Under the pieces are notes generated by a model. It worked only from the letters and a program-made list of their open reading frames with translations. It did no database searches and was not told the origin of the DNA. From Fremontodendron californicum (taxonomy: Eukaryota > Streptophyta > Magnoliopsida > Malvales > Malvaceae): 64,000 bases of DNA. Positions 51,696 to 62,025 of this stretch are shown here, piece by piece (within the stretch, counting starts at the first letter, position 1; every line of letters begins with the position of its first letter). The translations under genes and the position numbers were made by a program. The stretch lies in the NCBI GenBank assembly GCA_030761205.1, contig JAULJL010000032.1:8561134-8625133 (forward strand). Reading direction: 5' to 3'.

Positions 51696-52343
51696 TCACA
51701 AAGACAAAGTACAATCCACTCCTTGCTCGTCCATATCTCTTTTTCTTTTTCCGAGCGTTTGCGAAACAACCGTAGCAGATAAACACTCATAAGCTTGGAG
51801 CTTTTTGAGTAAATCTTCAATGGTTGTAGCAGAAATTATGGTTCTCCTTGCCTCTGAAAACATGAATCCATTATCCACAGCATTATCTAAATATGAAAGC
51901 AAATTACTAAAATAACCATTAATATTAAGCAAACCAATGGGTTTCTTATTTGTGACCCAAGATGACCAAGAAGCCACGCAAGCTATTTCTTCCAATGAAC
52001 CCAGACCTCCTGGTAAAGCAATGAATGCATCGGCAGAATGGTACATGATTGTTATCCGTTCAGGGATACTCCAGACTTGTATTTCCTTACCCACGGTAGG
52101 TCCACAAAAACTTGTGAATAGTTTTGGCACGATTCCTAGAACTGGACTTCCTCCGGCGTGTGCTGCTGTAGCGACTGCTCCCATTAAACCCGTACTACCG
52201 CCTCCATAAATCAACTGGATCTTTTGTTGGGCAAGTATTACTCCAACTCTTATGGCTTCATCAGCGAATATGTTATTTTTCCCTGGATAAGCACCTCCAA
52301 AAACACAAATTTTTTTAATGCGTTGGGACGAAGTACTTTCCAT
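51696..52343 (-). CDS. LOG-family cytokinin riboside 5'-monophosphate phosphoribohydrolase-like protein, captured by element F
   Basis: LOG enzymes release active cytokinin bases by cleaving ribose 5-phosphate from cytokinin nucleotides, in cytosol and nucleus. The 215-residue frame is uninterrupted and of normal LOG length. It has a Rossmann-type start (KKICVFGGAYPGKNN, 10-24), the YGGGSTGLMG loop (46-55), ADAFIALPGG (104-113), the PGGxG(T)xxE motif as PGGLGSLEE (111-119, Thr to Ser), KPIGLLN (134-140) and a C-terminal basic KRKRD (199-203). Arg96 and Glu119 align with the catalytic Arg/Glu as I recall them from LOG proteins. The start at 52343 gives the family-length N-terminus; the frame also extends 64 codons upstream without LOG similarity. 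No introns, whereas plant LOG genes usually have several. A TATA-like TATATAT lies about 50 bp upstream of the ATG. It is transcribed in the same direction as element F. Divergent at usually conserved positions (FCG to FGG; Lys and Glu after Arg96 both replaced by Ile), so activity is uncertain. Confidence 0.88.
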   Translation of the reverse strand: MESTSSQRIKKICVFGGAYPGKNNIFADEAIRVGVILAQQKIQLIYGGGSTGLMGAVATAAHAGGSPVLGIVPKLFTSFCGPTVGKEIQVWSIPERITIMYHSADAFIALPGGLGSLEEIACVASWSSWVTNKKPIGLLNINGYFSNLLSYLDNAVDNGFMFSEARRTIISATTIEDLLKKLQAYECLSATVVSQTLGKRKRDMDEQGVDCTLSL

Positions 52344-52638
52344 TTTTTTTTCTTTTTTTCGAGTGCCTGAAAGAGAATGAGTACATGGTGTAATATATAG
52401 AGGACTGAGTAGTGAATCAGACAAGAGTAATAATGTCGCCGAAAGTGTATTTGACCTGTCAGAAGAAAATGTTAACCTAACAAAAGATTTTTGCGTGATT
52501 TCAGGAAGAAAATAAAAAAAAAGAAGAAAAATCAATCGTAAAAGACAAATAAAAAAAATGAGAATAATTACACAAATCGAATAACACGTAAATTAAACCG
52601 AAATAAAGTTATTGCAAATCAAACCAAAAGCTGAGAAG
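52344..52638 (-). other. Spacer between the two cargo genes of F
   Basis: A+T-rich. On the minus strand it contains CTATATATTACACC (about 52390-52400) and 'ttctctttcag' followed by G (about 52365-52378), which resembles a splice acceptor. It may be an inherited 5' untranslated or promoter piece of the captured LOG gene. Confidence 0.45.
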
Positions 52639-53247
52639 TCATTTATTGTAGTTGTGATTGTGGCTCACATCTTCCTCTGGTTTTACGTCCAGAAACGGCT
52701 TAAACGCCTTCTATGAGTCGAGGATATGCTTCCCATCCAGTTTTCTTACAAGCTGGCAAACAGGGTCTTTTAACATCAGATTCCCAAGATGTTGCCATTC
52801 CCTTTGGAATTGCGGCCATAAATCAAGAATTTCTCTTTGTACGTCTCCACTAGGATGCGTCTCAAGAGAAAGTTGGATATTACCCAAATTCTCCTTACTC
52901 AGTCCATCCTTAATGAATTCAATTTTATCATCTCGATTAGAGGACGGAATCCCAATAGAACGACATTTACCGTTACACGTCCATCGTGCACATTTGTGGC
53001 AATTTTAACTCATGCGCTTTGCTCGTCGCTTCTTTGCAAAAGTGCTTCTACCTGTACCTGGTAAATGCAAAACAGGAAGATATTCATCTTCACGTACCTT
53101 GGCTTCAATTATCCAACGTATGTCTCCAGGAATCCCTTTGTGCATAAGCATTCTTAATCTTTCAAATCGAACTTGGTAAAGCTTCAGTAAAATATTTCGA
53201 GGAAAAGGAGGAAATCGTTTCTGCAATCTTGTGAGAATATCATCCAT
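52639..53247 (-). pseudogene. Cys-rich basic protein, similar in motif to plant RNA-virus nucleic-acid-binding proteins; two in-frame stops
   Basis: A 202-codon frame with stops at codon 81 (TAA, 53007-53005) and codon 179 (TAG, 52713-52711). The region around codons 67-95 combines a basic arm (GRSTFAKKRRAKR) with a cysteine cluster spaced C-x2-C-x4-C-x3-C just after the first stop (CHKCARWTCNGKC). This order, Gly-Arg-Ser, aromatic, Ala, basic run, then Cys-His-basic-Cys, is that of the cysteine-rich nucleic-acid-binding proteins (Carla_C4 type) of carlaviruses and relatives, some of which suppress silencing. The flanking 66 N-terminal and 100 C-terminal residues I do not recognise, and the C-terminus is longer than usual in that family. 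A TATATAAAT box lies at 53295-53303, about 50 bp upstream. Alternatives: an unrelated plant zinc-binding protein, or the N-terminal 80 codons acting alone. Confidence 0.5.
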
Positions 53248-53445
53248 CCTGAAAAAAAAAATGAAAAAAAAATGAAAGAGAAATTGAAAGAGAAATTTAT
53301 ATACAATATCAGTTTTGTGGGTAGCTGATGGAACCGATTTAAATAATCACGGAGTACCGTTATCCGCCATTTAACCGGGGTTAAAAAAAAAATTATATTT
53401 ACATCTAGTTATTTTCAAAACCAGGATCAGAAAGAAAAACAACAT
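53248..53445 (-). promoter_or_regulatory. Upstream region of the Cys-rich gene with TATA-like box
   Basis: Minus strand: GTATATAAATTTC (53293-53305), then a pyrimidine-rich stretch ending TTTTTTTTTTCAGG at the ATG, which also resembles a splice acceptor. Promoter activity is an inference only. Confidence 0.35.
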
Positions 53446-53645
53446 AAAAAGACTCAAAAACAAAACACTCTAAATAAAATCCTAAATTCTTCCCCCCACA
53501 CATAACTCTTACATTGTCATTAATGTAATGCTATTATCCCCCAATGCAAGAATTATATGTAAGAGAAAAGAACTATTAAACAAAAGAAACTTATGCAGCC
53601 TATATGAACTTAAAAGCAGTAAACACAATTAACAAAGAAACATAA
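53446..53645 (-). repeat. Duplicated 3'-region segment of F, copy next to gag
   Basis: Diverged copy of 51103-51340 with 'ttccccccacacataactct' and 'tacattgtcattaatgtaat'. It marks the gag-side boundary of the cargo. Confidence 0.75.
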
Positions 53646-53781
53646 GAAATAAAATAAAAACAATAAAAATAATAAAAGAAAAAGGAATAGAAAGAGAAAG
53701 CAAATCTGAATATGGAAGGTTGGCAATTTCATCTTTAATTGGGCTGCCTTCCCAATTAACACTTGAGTTAGTGTTTTGAAT

Positions 53782-54720
53782 CTAACCAACACCCCTTCTT
53801 GGCTTTTTAGGCTTGTCAGGCTCATGCATGAAATTTCCCAAATTTATGCGTTTGAGAGGAAGCTTTCTTTGCACAACAGTGGATGCATTCTCCATTACAA
53901 GTATTATTCCATCATCCTTGGTGGTGCATATCTCATCGAGGAATGGTGCATCTTTTGGTACTTGTTGAATGACATCCACAAACAAACTGTTTAAGGTTTC
54001 CAGCGTGTCTTGTTCATGTTCATCCTCCTTGAACTTTGCGAATCTACTAGGAAAAGGTGGAGAAGAAACATTAGTAAAAATTGGAATCTCAAACGTTACC
54101 TCAGGTGCCGAAATACTCTTATTTGGATCATTGGCTTCATTATCCTCAAGAATAGAATTCATCTCTAATTTTGTCTCATCCTCATCTTGTTCCTCATTCC
54201 TCAAGGTCACAATAGTAGTATTCTCCTTTGGGTTAATCATTGTTTGGGCAGGGAGTTCTTCAGATCTTTGTGCTACCCATCCCACCATACTACTAGTCAA
54301 TTGGATCATTTGCTTTTCCAAACTCTGGATGCTTGCCCTTGTTTCCTGTTGAAATTGCAATGTATCAGTAACAAGAGAATAGACAAGATCTTCTAAAGAA
54401 GTACCTGAGTTTTGAGTCATATGTGGTGGTTGAAAAAGATCTGGTTCTTGGGACCATGATTGATTGAAGCTAGATGGATGAGTGTAATTGGCATAAGGAT
54501 CTACTTCTTGGTAATTTTTCGAGTAGCCATAATTAGTATGATCCCACCATCCCTCATGGTAAGTGTTTGAGTAATGATCATACTGTTGGTCTTGGAACAC
54601 TTGATGGCCTTGACATCCTCCCATGGCCAATTGTTGAACTGGGAAGGTGAGATTGGCTTGTTGATTCTCCATGTTCATGTATGCCACCAACTCTTCAAGT
54701 GTTAGATTGCTCAATTCCAT
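53782..54720 (-). CDS. gag: Athila-like gag-related protein of element F (312 aa)
   Basis: Intact frame. The ATG at 54720 is chosen because the upstream extension runs through poly-Lys encoded by a T/A run and through the primer site. Residues 30-105 are rich in Gln, Tyr, His and Asn, with no capsid core that I can recognise. Residues 105-175 (SIQSLEKQMIQLTSSM, PAQTMINPKENTTIVTLRN) and 220-268 (PPFPSRFAKFKEDEHEQ, ending APFLDEICTTK) match the C-terminal Gag to protease linker of Athila-type elements. 176-200 is acidic and the tail is basic (KPKKPRRG). There is no protease, reverse transcriptase or integrase, so F is non-autonomous. The frame begins about 125 bp after the primer site and is followed by the duplicated 3' segment and cargo genes. 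Confidence 0.8.
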   Translation of the reverse strand: MELSNLTLEELVAYMNMENQQANLTFPVQQLAMGGCQGHQVFQDQQYDHYSNTYHEGWWDHTNYGYSKNYQEVDPYANYTHPSSFNQSWSQEPDLFQPPHMTQNSGTSLEDLVYSLVTDTLQFQQETRASIQSLEKQMIQLTSSMVGWVAQRSEELPAQTMINPKENTTIVTLRNEEQDEDETKLEMNSILEDNEANDPNKSISAPEVTFEIPIFTNVSSPPFPSRFAKFKEDEHEQDTLETLNSLFVDVIQQVPKDAPFLDEICTTKDDGIILVMENASTVVQRKLPLKRINLGNFMHEPDKPKKPRRGVG

Positions 54721-54845
54721 CGTTTTTTTTTTTTTTTTCTTTTTTTTCAAAATTTGATCAGAAAAACCCGTATGTACAAGAAAATAAAACTCATTAGAAC
54801 TGAAAATAAGAATAAACCAAGTAACAAATAAACTAAAGAAAACAA

Positions 54846-54863
54846 TCCCCGGCAACGGCGCCA
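54846..54863 (-). promoter_or_regulatory. Primer binding site of element F (tRNA-Asp)
   Basis: The plus strand tccccggcaacggcgcca is the 3' end of plant tRNA-Asp including CCA over 18 nt. It lies six bases from the LTR edge. tRNA-Asp priming is typical of Athila elements. Confidence 0.92.
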
Positions 54864-54869
54864 AAAATT

Positions 54870-56927
54870 TGATGCACCCAAAAGAGTGTATCTTATTTAA
54901 CCTTGCACTAAAAAGATAAATTGTAAGTATAGTAGTTAGCAAGGGTCGAGTCCTCAGGGATTGGGTTTTAGTTTATAAGTTAATAGTTTAAAACTTAAAT
55001 TCAAGAACAATAAAAGAAAAGGGGTTTTTGAAGCCAGATTTAAACTAAAGTAAATAATAAGAATAAGATGCAAGGCGGTATAACCAGCCAATAAAAATAT
55101 ATATACTAAATTAGGCGGTATAACCAGCCAATAAAAATATATATACTAAATTAGGCGGTATAACCAGCCAATAAAAATAAAACAAAGTTAATATACAAAT
55201 TAGGCGGTATAACCAGCCAATAAAAATAAATATAAAAAATAAGCAAACTAAAAGTAAGAAAACAAATAAGTAAGAAGAATCAAATATGAAAAATATGGTT
55301 AAGGTTTCATTCTCCACCACTAGACATCATTAAGAATCAATTTCAGATCTATCAATATCAACCAACTATCAAAGTTAACAACCGTAGATAACAACAAGCT
55401 CTGTTACCCCAATCTTTCCTTAGTTTGTCGTTAAATAGAACAAGCTCTCTATTTAATCTCTAACCATTAAACAACCTAGAATAAGCTCTCTAAATTCAAT
55501 TTAATGGCAGCTTTATGATGAGAAAGATAGGTTGATCTAAGCAACAAACATATAAGCTCGGATTGTTCAACTTAGGTTATGTTCCACTTTGCAATTATTG
55601 AAAACTTGACCATAATCATTAATCACAAATTGCCACTTATGAATAGGAAATCAAGACAATTACACGGATCAAGACTCCTAAACTAGCAATAGATAATTAT
55701 CAAGATCTATCTAGTTGTACACCTAAATAAATCAAGACAACATCATGAACAATTCTTGTAGAAGAACATAAGCAACTTTGATAGAAAATTAATGATAGAT
55801 AGAATCTGAAAATCAATCACAAAACATGTCTAGGGCTTTGAAATCACCCTTAACCAAATAGAAGTTTAGCCTAGCATAGGCATTGTAAACATAAACATAA
55901 AATTAAAGAAAATCTAAGAAGAAAATAAAAGAAAGAAAGAAGAAGAGGAAGAATATTAATTATCCAACCTCTTGCTCTCTCTAAAGAAAAAGAAAACTAG
56001 AGAAAAGAAAGAAGAAGAAAACTTAGAGAATTTTATTAAAATGGCTAATATCCTACCTATGTACAATATGATCCCTTACAATCATCCAAGGCCCTCTATT
56101 TATACACATTTTGGAGGGCTAAATGACAAGAGACAAGATTTACAAATTTCAAAGGTAGGTATAATAGGTGGGTGCATTTTCTAACAATTTTCGTCATACA
56201 TGACGATTTTGATCAGCCAACTTGATGGTCGATTTTGTCAATTGTGCAGGCCTTATCTGATCACATGGTCGTCTAGAAAAAGGTTCCCCTATCAGTTACG
56301 GATCCATAGCCGTTGGAATCAGCTCATTTTCTGATGTGGATAAGCAGATATGAGCAAAATACGAAAACATGTCAGCACAGACGTCATTGCACATCAGCCA
56401 ACTTGATGGTCGATTTCGTCAATATTGGAGGCTTTATCTGATCACATGGTCTTCTAGACAAATGTTCCCCTATCAGTTAGTGATCCATAGCCGTTGGAAT
56501 CAGCTCATTTGCTGATGTGTATCGGACGATATGGTCAAAATACGAAAACTGCTCAGGACAGACGTCATTGCACATCAGCCAACTTGATGGTTCATTTCGC
56601 TAGGGAAAACGACTCCGTTTCAAGAGGTGTAAAACATGAAAAAGATAGATATGCCTCTTAACTTTGCACGGTTAAAATTTCAGCCTTATTGCTTCAGTGA
56701 AACTCCAGATATAGCTGATATGGCAAAAGGTGTCGGAACTGGAACTGAACTGGATTTGCCCTTAATTCTAGTAATCTGAAATGACTCAAAGAAACTTGTG
56801 AAAAACACCAAATTACATAAAAATATAAAAGATCATAAACACAATTAGACTAAACAATAATAACTCGTATTTGACATAAAACAATAATAAAACATAACTA
56901 AAAACTATATAATTATACGAGTTATCA
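54870..56927 (-). mobile_element. 5' LTR of element F (2,058 bp)
   Basis: TGATGCACCC ... GAGTTATCA, followed by catag (56928-56932), identical to 46054-46058. By eye about nine single-base differences from the 3' LTR once the solo LTR is removed, so the insertion is recent. Retains the empty target site of that solo LTR. Confidence 0.97.
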
Positions 56928-58389
56928 CATAGTCTTCATAAGTCTTGATGGTGATCTCCTTGGTCCTTCGTCTTGGCACCTTGTCTCCTTACATTTGGGA
57001 ATTACATAAATTCTAATCTTAACCTAAATCTAAATCTACAAAAACTATATAACATTTACGTATCTTTGATAGAAACCTCGAGTTACATTCGAGGGGAGTT
57101 AAGTGAGAAGAGAATTTACAACCCTGAAAATGAAAAAAGAGAAGGCAGGGTTCGCATACCCTATTTATAAAAATACCAAAAATAAAATTTAACCATGCAT
57201 GACCTAAGTCTAAGGTCTAAGTCAATAATCACCCTCATGCTTTCATAATCATATCATAAAACATAAAATAAATGCATACATATTTAATGGCACTTAGTAA
57301 TCTTGTGTTTCATTTAAGGAAAGTAATATTTAAACTCATTTAAATATACTTGGCTCAAATTATTTAGTAATTTTAATTCAATTTACTTGAGTCCTAATCC
57401 AATTAGGATTCTTTGAATTAAAATCCTCCATCTAATTAAACAATTTAATTAGATTTCTTAACACCTTAGGAAGTTCAAGTTTGATTAGGAAACTTTCTCT
57501 ACAATGAAGTTTCATATCTTCTCCTAACTTTTAGGAGTCCTTGTTCAACTAGGAAATAATTTCCACAAGGATAGCTTAAGTGCATTCCTAACTCTTAGGA
57601 ATCCAATCTTGACTAGGAAATAATTTCCACAATTCCAAATTCCGAAAGAATAAGAATTTCCAAAAATAGAAGGTGATTCCCTAGCACACAACTTTTATGT
57701 GCAGTCGCCTCCCACTTTAAGCAAGTACCATTCCCGCATTCGGCAGGCCTTGTTCGGGCAACGTTTGCCTCAAGCAGCCGCCTCTTATGGTAGCTAATGT
57801 GGTGAACAATTCACACACACTTCATCTTTTTATTTTCAGCCAATTATACCTACAATTCAAGAATCAAATTCAAGAACTCAAGGCTACCCAGAAAATTCCA
57901 GCAACCATGCAAACTGTTTGCACAACTTTGAGAGGTAATATCAGCAATCAAATAAAATAAAAAAATTCACCAAAAATTAAATCATCAAGATTGACATGTT
58001 TTGGACTTCTCCTCAAATTTTTAGAATTTTTGGACATCTCTAACCATGTCAAAACCGTAACTTTCAGCAAGTCTGCAGAAAAAATCTTGCACTGTGTACT
58101 TCGAAATTCAAGCACCAAAACCAATTCAAAACAAATCCAAACTTGTTTCTTTTAACTTCTTTGTGTCATGCAATCATATGGAAAGGTTATACATTGATCA
58201 AATAAATTTTAAACATGTTTTAAACAATTTAACACATCAAGAACAGATTGCATATAGAAGTTGTCCATAATTGAAACAAAGCAGAAAACGTTTTTTCTTG
58301 AGGGAACTTTGCTAAACCGACACACAATTCAATCCAATTGAACATTACCAAGAATTAAACATGTAAATCACAAGAAAACTTACAATCTA
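56928..58389 (-). other. Leader of element E, primer-site side
   Basis: Continues the leader cut by F and corresponds in reverse to about 36700-38260 of element C. No ORF is supported. Confidence 0.7.
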
Positions 58390-58402
58390 GGCTCTGATAC
58401 CA
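58390..58402 (-). promoter_or_regulatory. Primer binding site of element E (initiator tRNA-Met)
   Basis: ggctctgatacca on the plus strand, the complement of TGGTATCAGAGCC, four bases from the LTR. Confidence 0.9.
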
Positions 58403-58406
58403 CCGT

Positions 58407-60222
58407 TGAGATACGGCCTCATGCTCAAACATCAATCGAATTAAAGAAGAACATGAACGCAGCGGAAAAATAAACAAATATAGCCAAATCTAAGAGGATC
58501 ATGCTTGTAAAATTTTAATGCGATCTTGTAATTATAAAGCATACATCTGATTAAGATTCATACCTTAACTCAATGATCTAGTAATCTTGAGTTTACAAAC
58601 AGCCCACTCAATCTTGAACACCAAGAAGGCAACCCCGAAACTCTAAGCCACACAGTGTCTAGCCTCTAATAGTAATCCACACAAGATAATCAAGAGAACC
58701 TTCATAAGGTAGGAATGGAATCTTGTCGAAAACCATGCTAGTGGTTTAGGTTTAAAAAAAAAACCTCTCCCCATCTAAACATCCATGACTCAATGCTTCA
58801 TGAGCATCAAGAAGAAGAAAACGTTTTTCTTCCTCCTTCGGATTTGGTGCGCCAACTACAAGGATTATCTTGATCTTCTTTCTTCTTCACTATATGCCTT
58901 TGCTCTCATGAAAGAAAACGTTTTTCTCTCTAGCAATCCATGAAGAGGCAAAGAGGATGAAAAAAATCAAGAAGAATACAGCAAAAGTTCAAAGCACATC
59001 TCATGTGCGGCTAGGGGGCCATCACTGAATCGGTGGCAACATGTTTCTTTATATAGGGGTTGGCAACACTCCAGGGTTTGACTAAGGGCTATAACATAAC
59101 TCTTATGTATTTTCTCTTAAGTCCTTCCACTTAAGTAAGCTATTTAATTAAGTCCTTATTGATTAAATTCTCAATTTAATCAATTAGACTTATTCCAATT
59201 TAATCTCTTAATTCACCTTTTTGTGTGTGACCCATTAGGCTTCCAATATGTTGGCAATAAATATAAATTAATCTAATTAATTTATACTCATAGATCATAA
59301 GCAGACTCTAACAAGCCATCATGACCACCCAAATACTGGAGAGTCAAGTTAGTCTCGACATAACCTTTCGTGTTCAGTCTATCAATATAATTCGATCCTT
59401 TCACCAAATATCTCGGAAAGTGCGTGAGCATGGTGCAGTGTCTACTCATGTTCAATCCATATTAGTTCTTGTAGTTATTGGTTAACTTTATGAACTTAGA
59501 GAAACTATTTCTCTTAAATTCATCATACTCTGGCCAGAGATTCTATCAAGTTAACTTAAGCCAAGAACATATGAGATATGTCTCCGACGTCACTTGGAAT
59601 GGTGAATCCTCTCTGGATCACTCATCCATCTTCGTATGCTTTATGTCATACCCAAAATCACCCTACCATAAGCATCACTCTTTGGGACCCGTTCGTGATG
59701 AAATCAAAGCATGACAATTCACATACAAGATGACCTGGTATCAGAAGTCAAAAGACTACTTACTTTACTGACACGTGACAATATTTCCATAGACACTTGA
59801 GTGACAATACCAAATGGAGTTCTCACAGCGGGCCATGTTCAGTGAACTTGTTCAACAGACAAGAACCTACATGTTATCCTAAAGTATCCCTTATACTTCA
59901 ACACGTGAGATCAATTGCTTACTAAGTAAGTAGGCTTAACATATACTAGTCTTTGAGCATTGCCAATGCCCCATCTTGGCAATACGATGACCAGGAACCG
60001 TTTTAGGAACATGGCTTTGATGCATAAGGATCTCACAATTATAAATAATTCCTTTGCAAGGCCTTTATGTTCCATGGGCTTCATCCGATTAGTACTTAAT
60101 AACTCCTTATCATCGTACTAACATGAACGAAAACCTTGTATCACTATCGAATAGTGAAGGGTTTGCTTTATTAACTGTATATCCCATGTCCAATCTGATT
60201 GACTCTAGGGCATATACCAACA
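58407..60222 (-). mobile_element. 5' LTR of element E (1.8 kb)
   Basis: Plus strand TGAGATACGG ... ACCAACA. Matches the truncated LTR at 42446-43083 over their shared 638 bp. The right flank gacca has no partner because the other end is lost. Confidence 0.85.
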
Positions 60223-60806
60223 GACCAAGAGTCAAAGGTCCAAAAACTAAACTTTGAAAAATCAAGATTAAAAAGGAAATTTGGGTTTAAATAAGTGATC
60301 TTGGTGATTTTAAAGTCAACTTTGAATATTGAAGTGATAAGATTAAATGGAAGTGAAGTGAATGAAAATGGTAGAGAACAAAGAGGTGGGTCCGATCAAG
60401 GTGTTTAAAGCAAGGGGGAAGCCCATCATTTTTCTCCAAGAGATGGTAATTTTTGGTGAAAATGTGGAAGCCCATTTTTTCTAAGTAGATGGCAAATTTT
60501 TGGTGGAAATATGGAAGCCCATTTTTCGCTTAAGTGATGGAAATTTTGGTGGAACCACAGAAGCCCATTCTTTAATGACCAAGTGGTAGGATTTTTATTT
60601 TTTGTGGAAGAGAATGGCCTATTTTTCAAGACCAAATGGAAGGATGATGGGTAGGAAATTAAGAGCCCAACTTGTGTGGAAAAAAAAATATGGAGAGCCA
60701 ACTTTAAGAGTCTATGTAAGATTTTTTTTGGTCCAAACTTAAAGTTCATGTAGGAAAATGGATGAGAGGAAGATGGGTGAGTTTAGAATTAAATAAAAGT
60801 TGTAAT
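60223..60806. other. Unassigned DNA with about 60-bp tandem repeats
   Basis: About 60417-60570 holds three diverged units containing 'gaagcccattttt' and 'gatggtaatttttggtgg'. Minus-strand frames there are open through the repeat but show no protein-like composition. Possibly part of an unidentified LTR interrupted at 60807. Confidence 0.45.
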
Positions 60807-61429
60807 GGTCTGTTTGGAAACTTGGATTTGAGCCAAAAAATTTGGAATTGGATTTACAAATTCAAATTTTTTGTTTGGATGTCAAATAAAAAATTGGATT
60901 TGGATTTGGACAAATCCAACATCAATTTTGAGCAACCCAAATCTAGAATTTGAAATTCCTTTTGAAAGTGAGAATTTACAAAATCAGATTTATCGAAAAA
61001 TTAAAAAAATATATATGTAAATTAAAATTAAAAAAAAAAAACTCACGCTCTTCTCTATTCTCTCAAAAGCATGTACTTTATGATTTTTGTAAATATAAAA
61101 ATAGCAAATAATTGATAATTGATAATGTATATATTCTTCCAAATTTTTAATTATTTAAAGTCATTATATATTTAATAAGATTTATTATTAATTTAATTTT
61201 TTTAAATAATCTTAGGATGATTACCAATATTATCACTTGTAACTTTTTTTTTAAATTTATATTTTTCTTAAATAATTAATTTTATCATTCAACTTATTTA
61301 ATCTTTTGTATTTTATTCTTTAAAATAATTTTATAAATTTAAATTAGTCAAATGATCACAAAATAAATTTAAAAAATAATAATACTTTTAAGATTATACC
61401 AAAAGATCATTTAGTTGGTCCCAAAGTAG

Positions 61430-62025
61430 TCAGTACTGTACCAATGAGCGTATCATTTTTATTCTGGTACTGGTACGGATCGGTACCGATGTGTTTCAAC
61501 GTACCGTTTCAGGTTTCCCAATATTTTTCAAATATTTTTTCATATATATAGCATATTTTTCGAGTTCTTTAATAAAATTTATATTATGTACACATGCAAA
61601 TATACCTCTATTACAAACATACATATATATATATATATATGTTTATATGCAAATATAAAATTTAAAGTTATAAATATTTAATATCTAAAATTTTTAAACA
61701 TAAAATAAATAAAATAAATTTAAAAATGTTTTAAAAGTGTAGTAAATTATTATTAATTAGGTTCAATAGCAAAATTTAATGAACATATATTTTTTAAAAT
61801 GTAATTATATAAGATAAAAATGATCAAGACAAAAAAAAGCATTAGAAGTTGGTTTAAAAAATCAAATAAGTGAATTTTTTTTTTTAAAATAATCAAAATC
61901 ATGTAACAATCGATACGGATTGATACGTACCGGTACTGACCAATACAAACTGGTATAGGCCGATATGACAAATACAAAAACCGAAACAGTACGATACTGG
62001 TACCATTTCGTTTTACCTTAAAATA
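61430..62025. repeat. Foldback-like GGTACC/CGATAC inverted repeats
   Basis: The left arm (about 61430-61515: 'ggtactggtacggatcggta', 'cgtaccgtttcagg') and the right arm (about 61905-62020: 'gatacgtaccggtactgac', 'ccgaaacagtacgatactgg') pair in opposite orientation around an A+T-rich centre. Probably a small element nested in the previous one. Confidence 0.5.

Larger units (their letters stand above)
46059..56927 (-). mobile_element. Element F: complete non-autonomous Athila-like retrotransposon with captured LOG gene
   Basis: Order on the minus strand: 5' LTR, tRNA-Asp primer site, gag-related ORF, duplicated segment, Cys-rich frame, LOG frame, second duplicated segment, 3' region, polypurine tract, 3' LTR. 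Total 10,869 bp (9,380 without the inserted solo LTR and its duplication). Inserted into the leader of element E with a perfect CATAG duplication; the paralogous leader in C shows the empty site. Confidence 0.95.

Noticed and set aside
51937..52209. Plus-strand frame opposite the LOG gene
   Set aside because: Shadow of the LOG coding strand; composition is not protein-like.
52344..52535. 64-codon N-terminal extension of the LOG frame resembling a signal or membrane segment
   Set aside because: Has no LOG similarity, spans the TATA-like box, and the internal ATG gives the normal family start.
60426..60749. 107-codon minus-strand frame
   Set aside because: Runs through imperfect 60-bp repeats; no similarity recognised.
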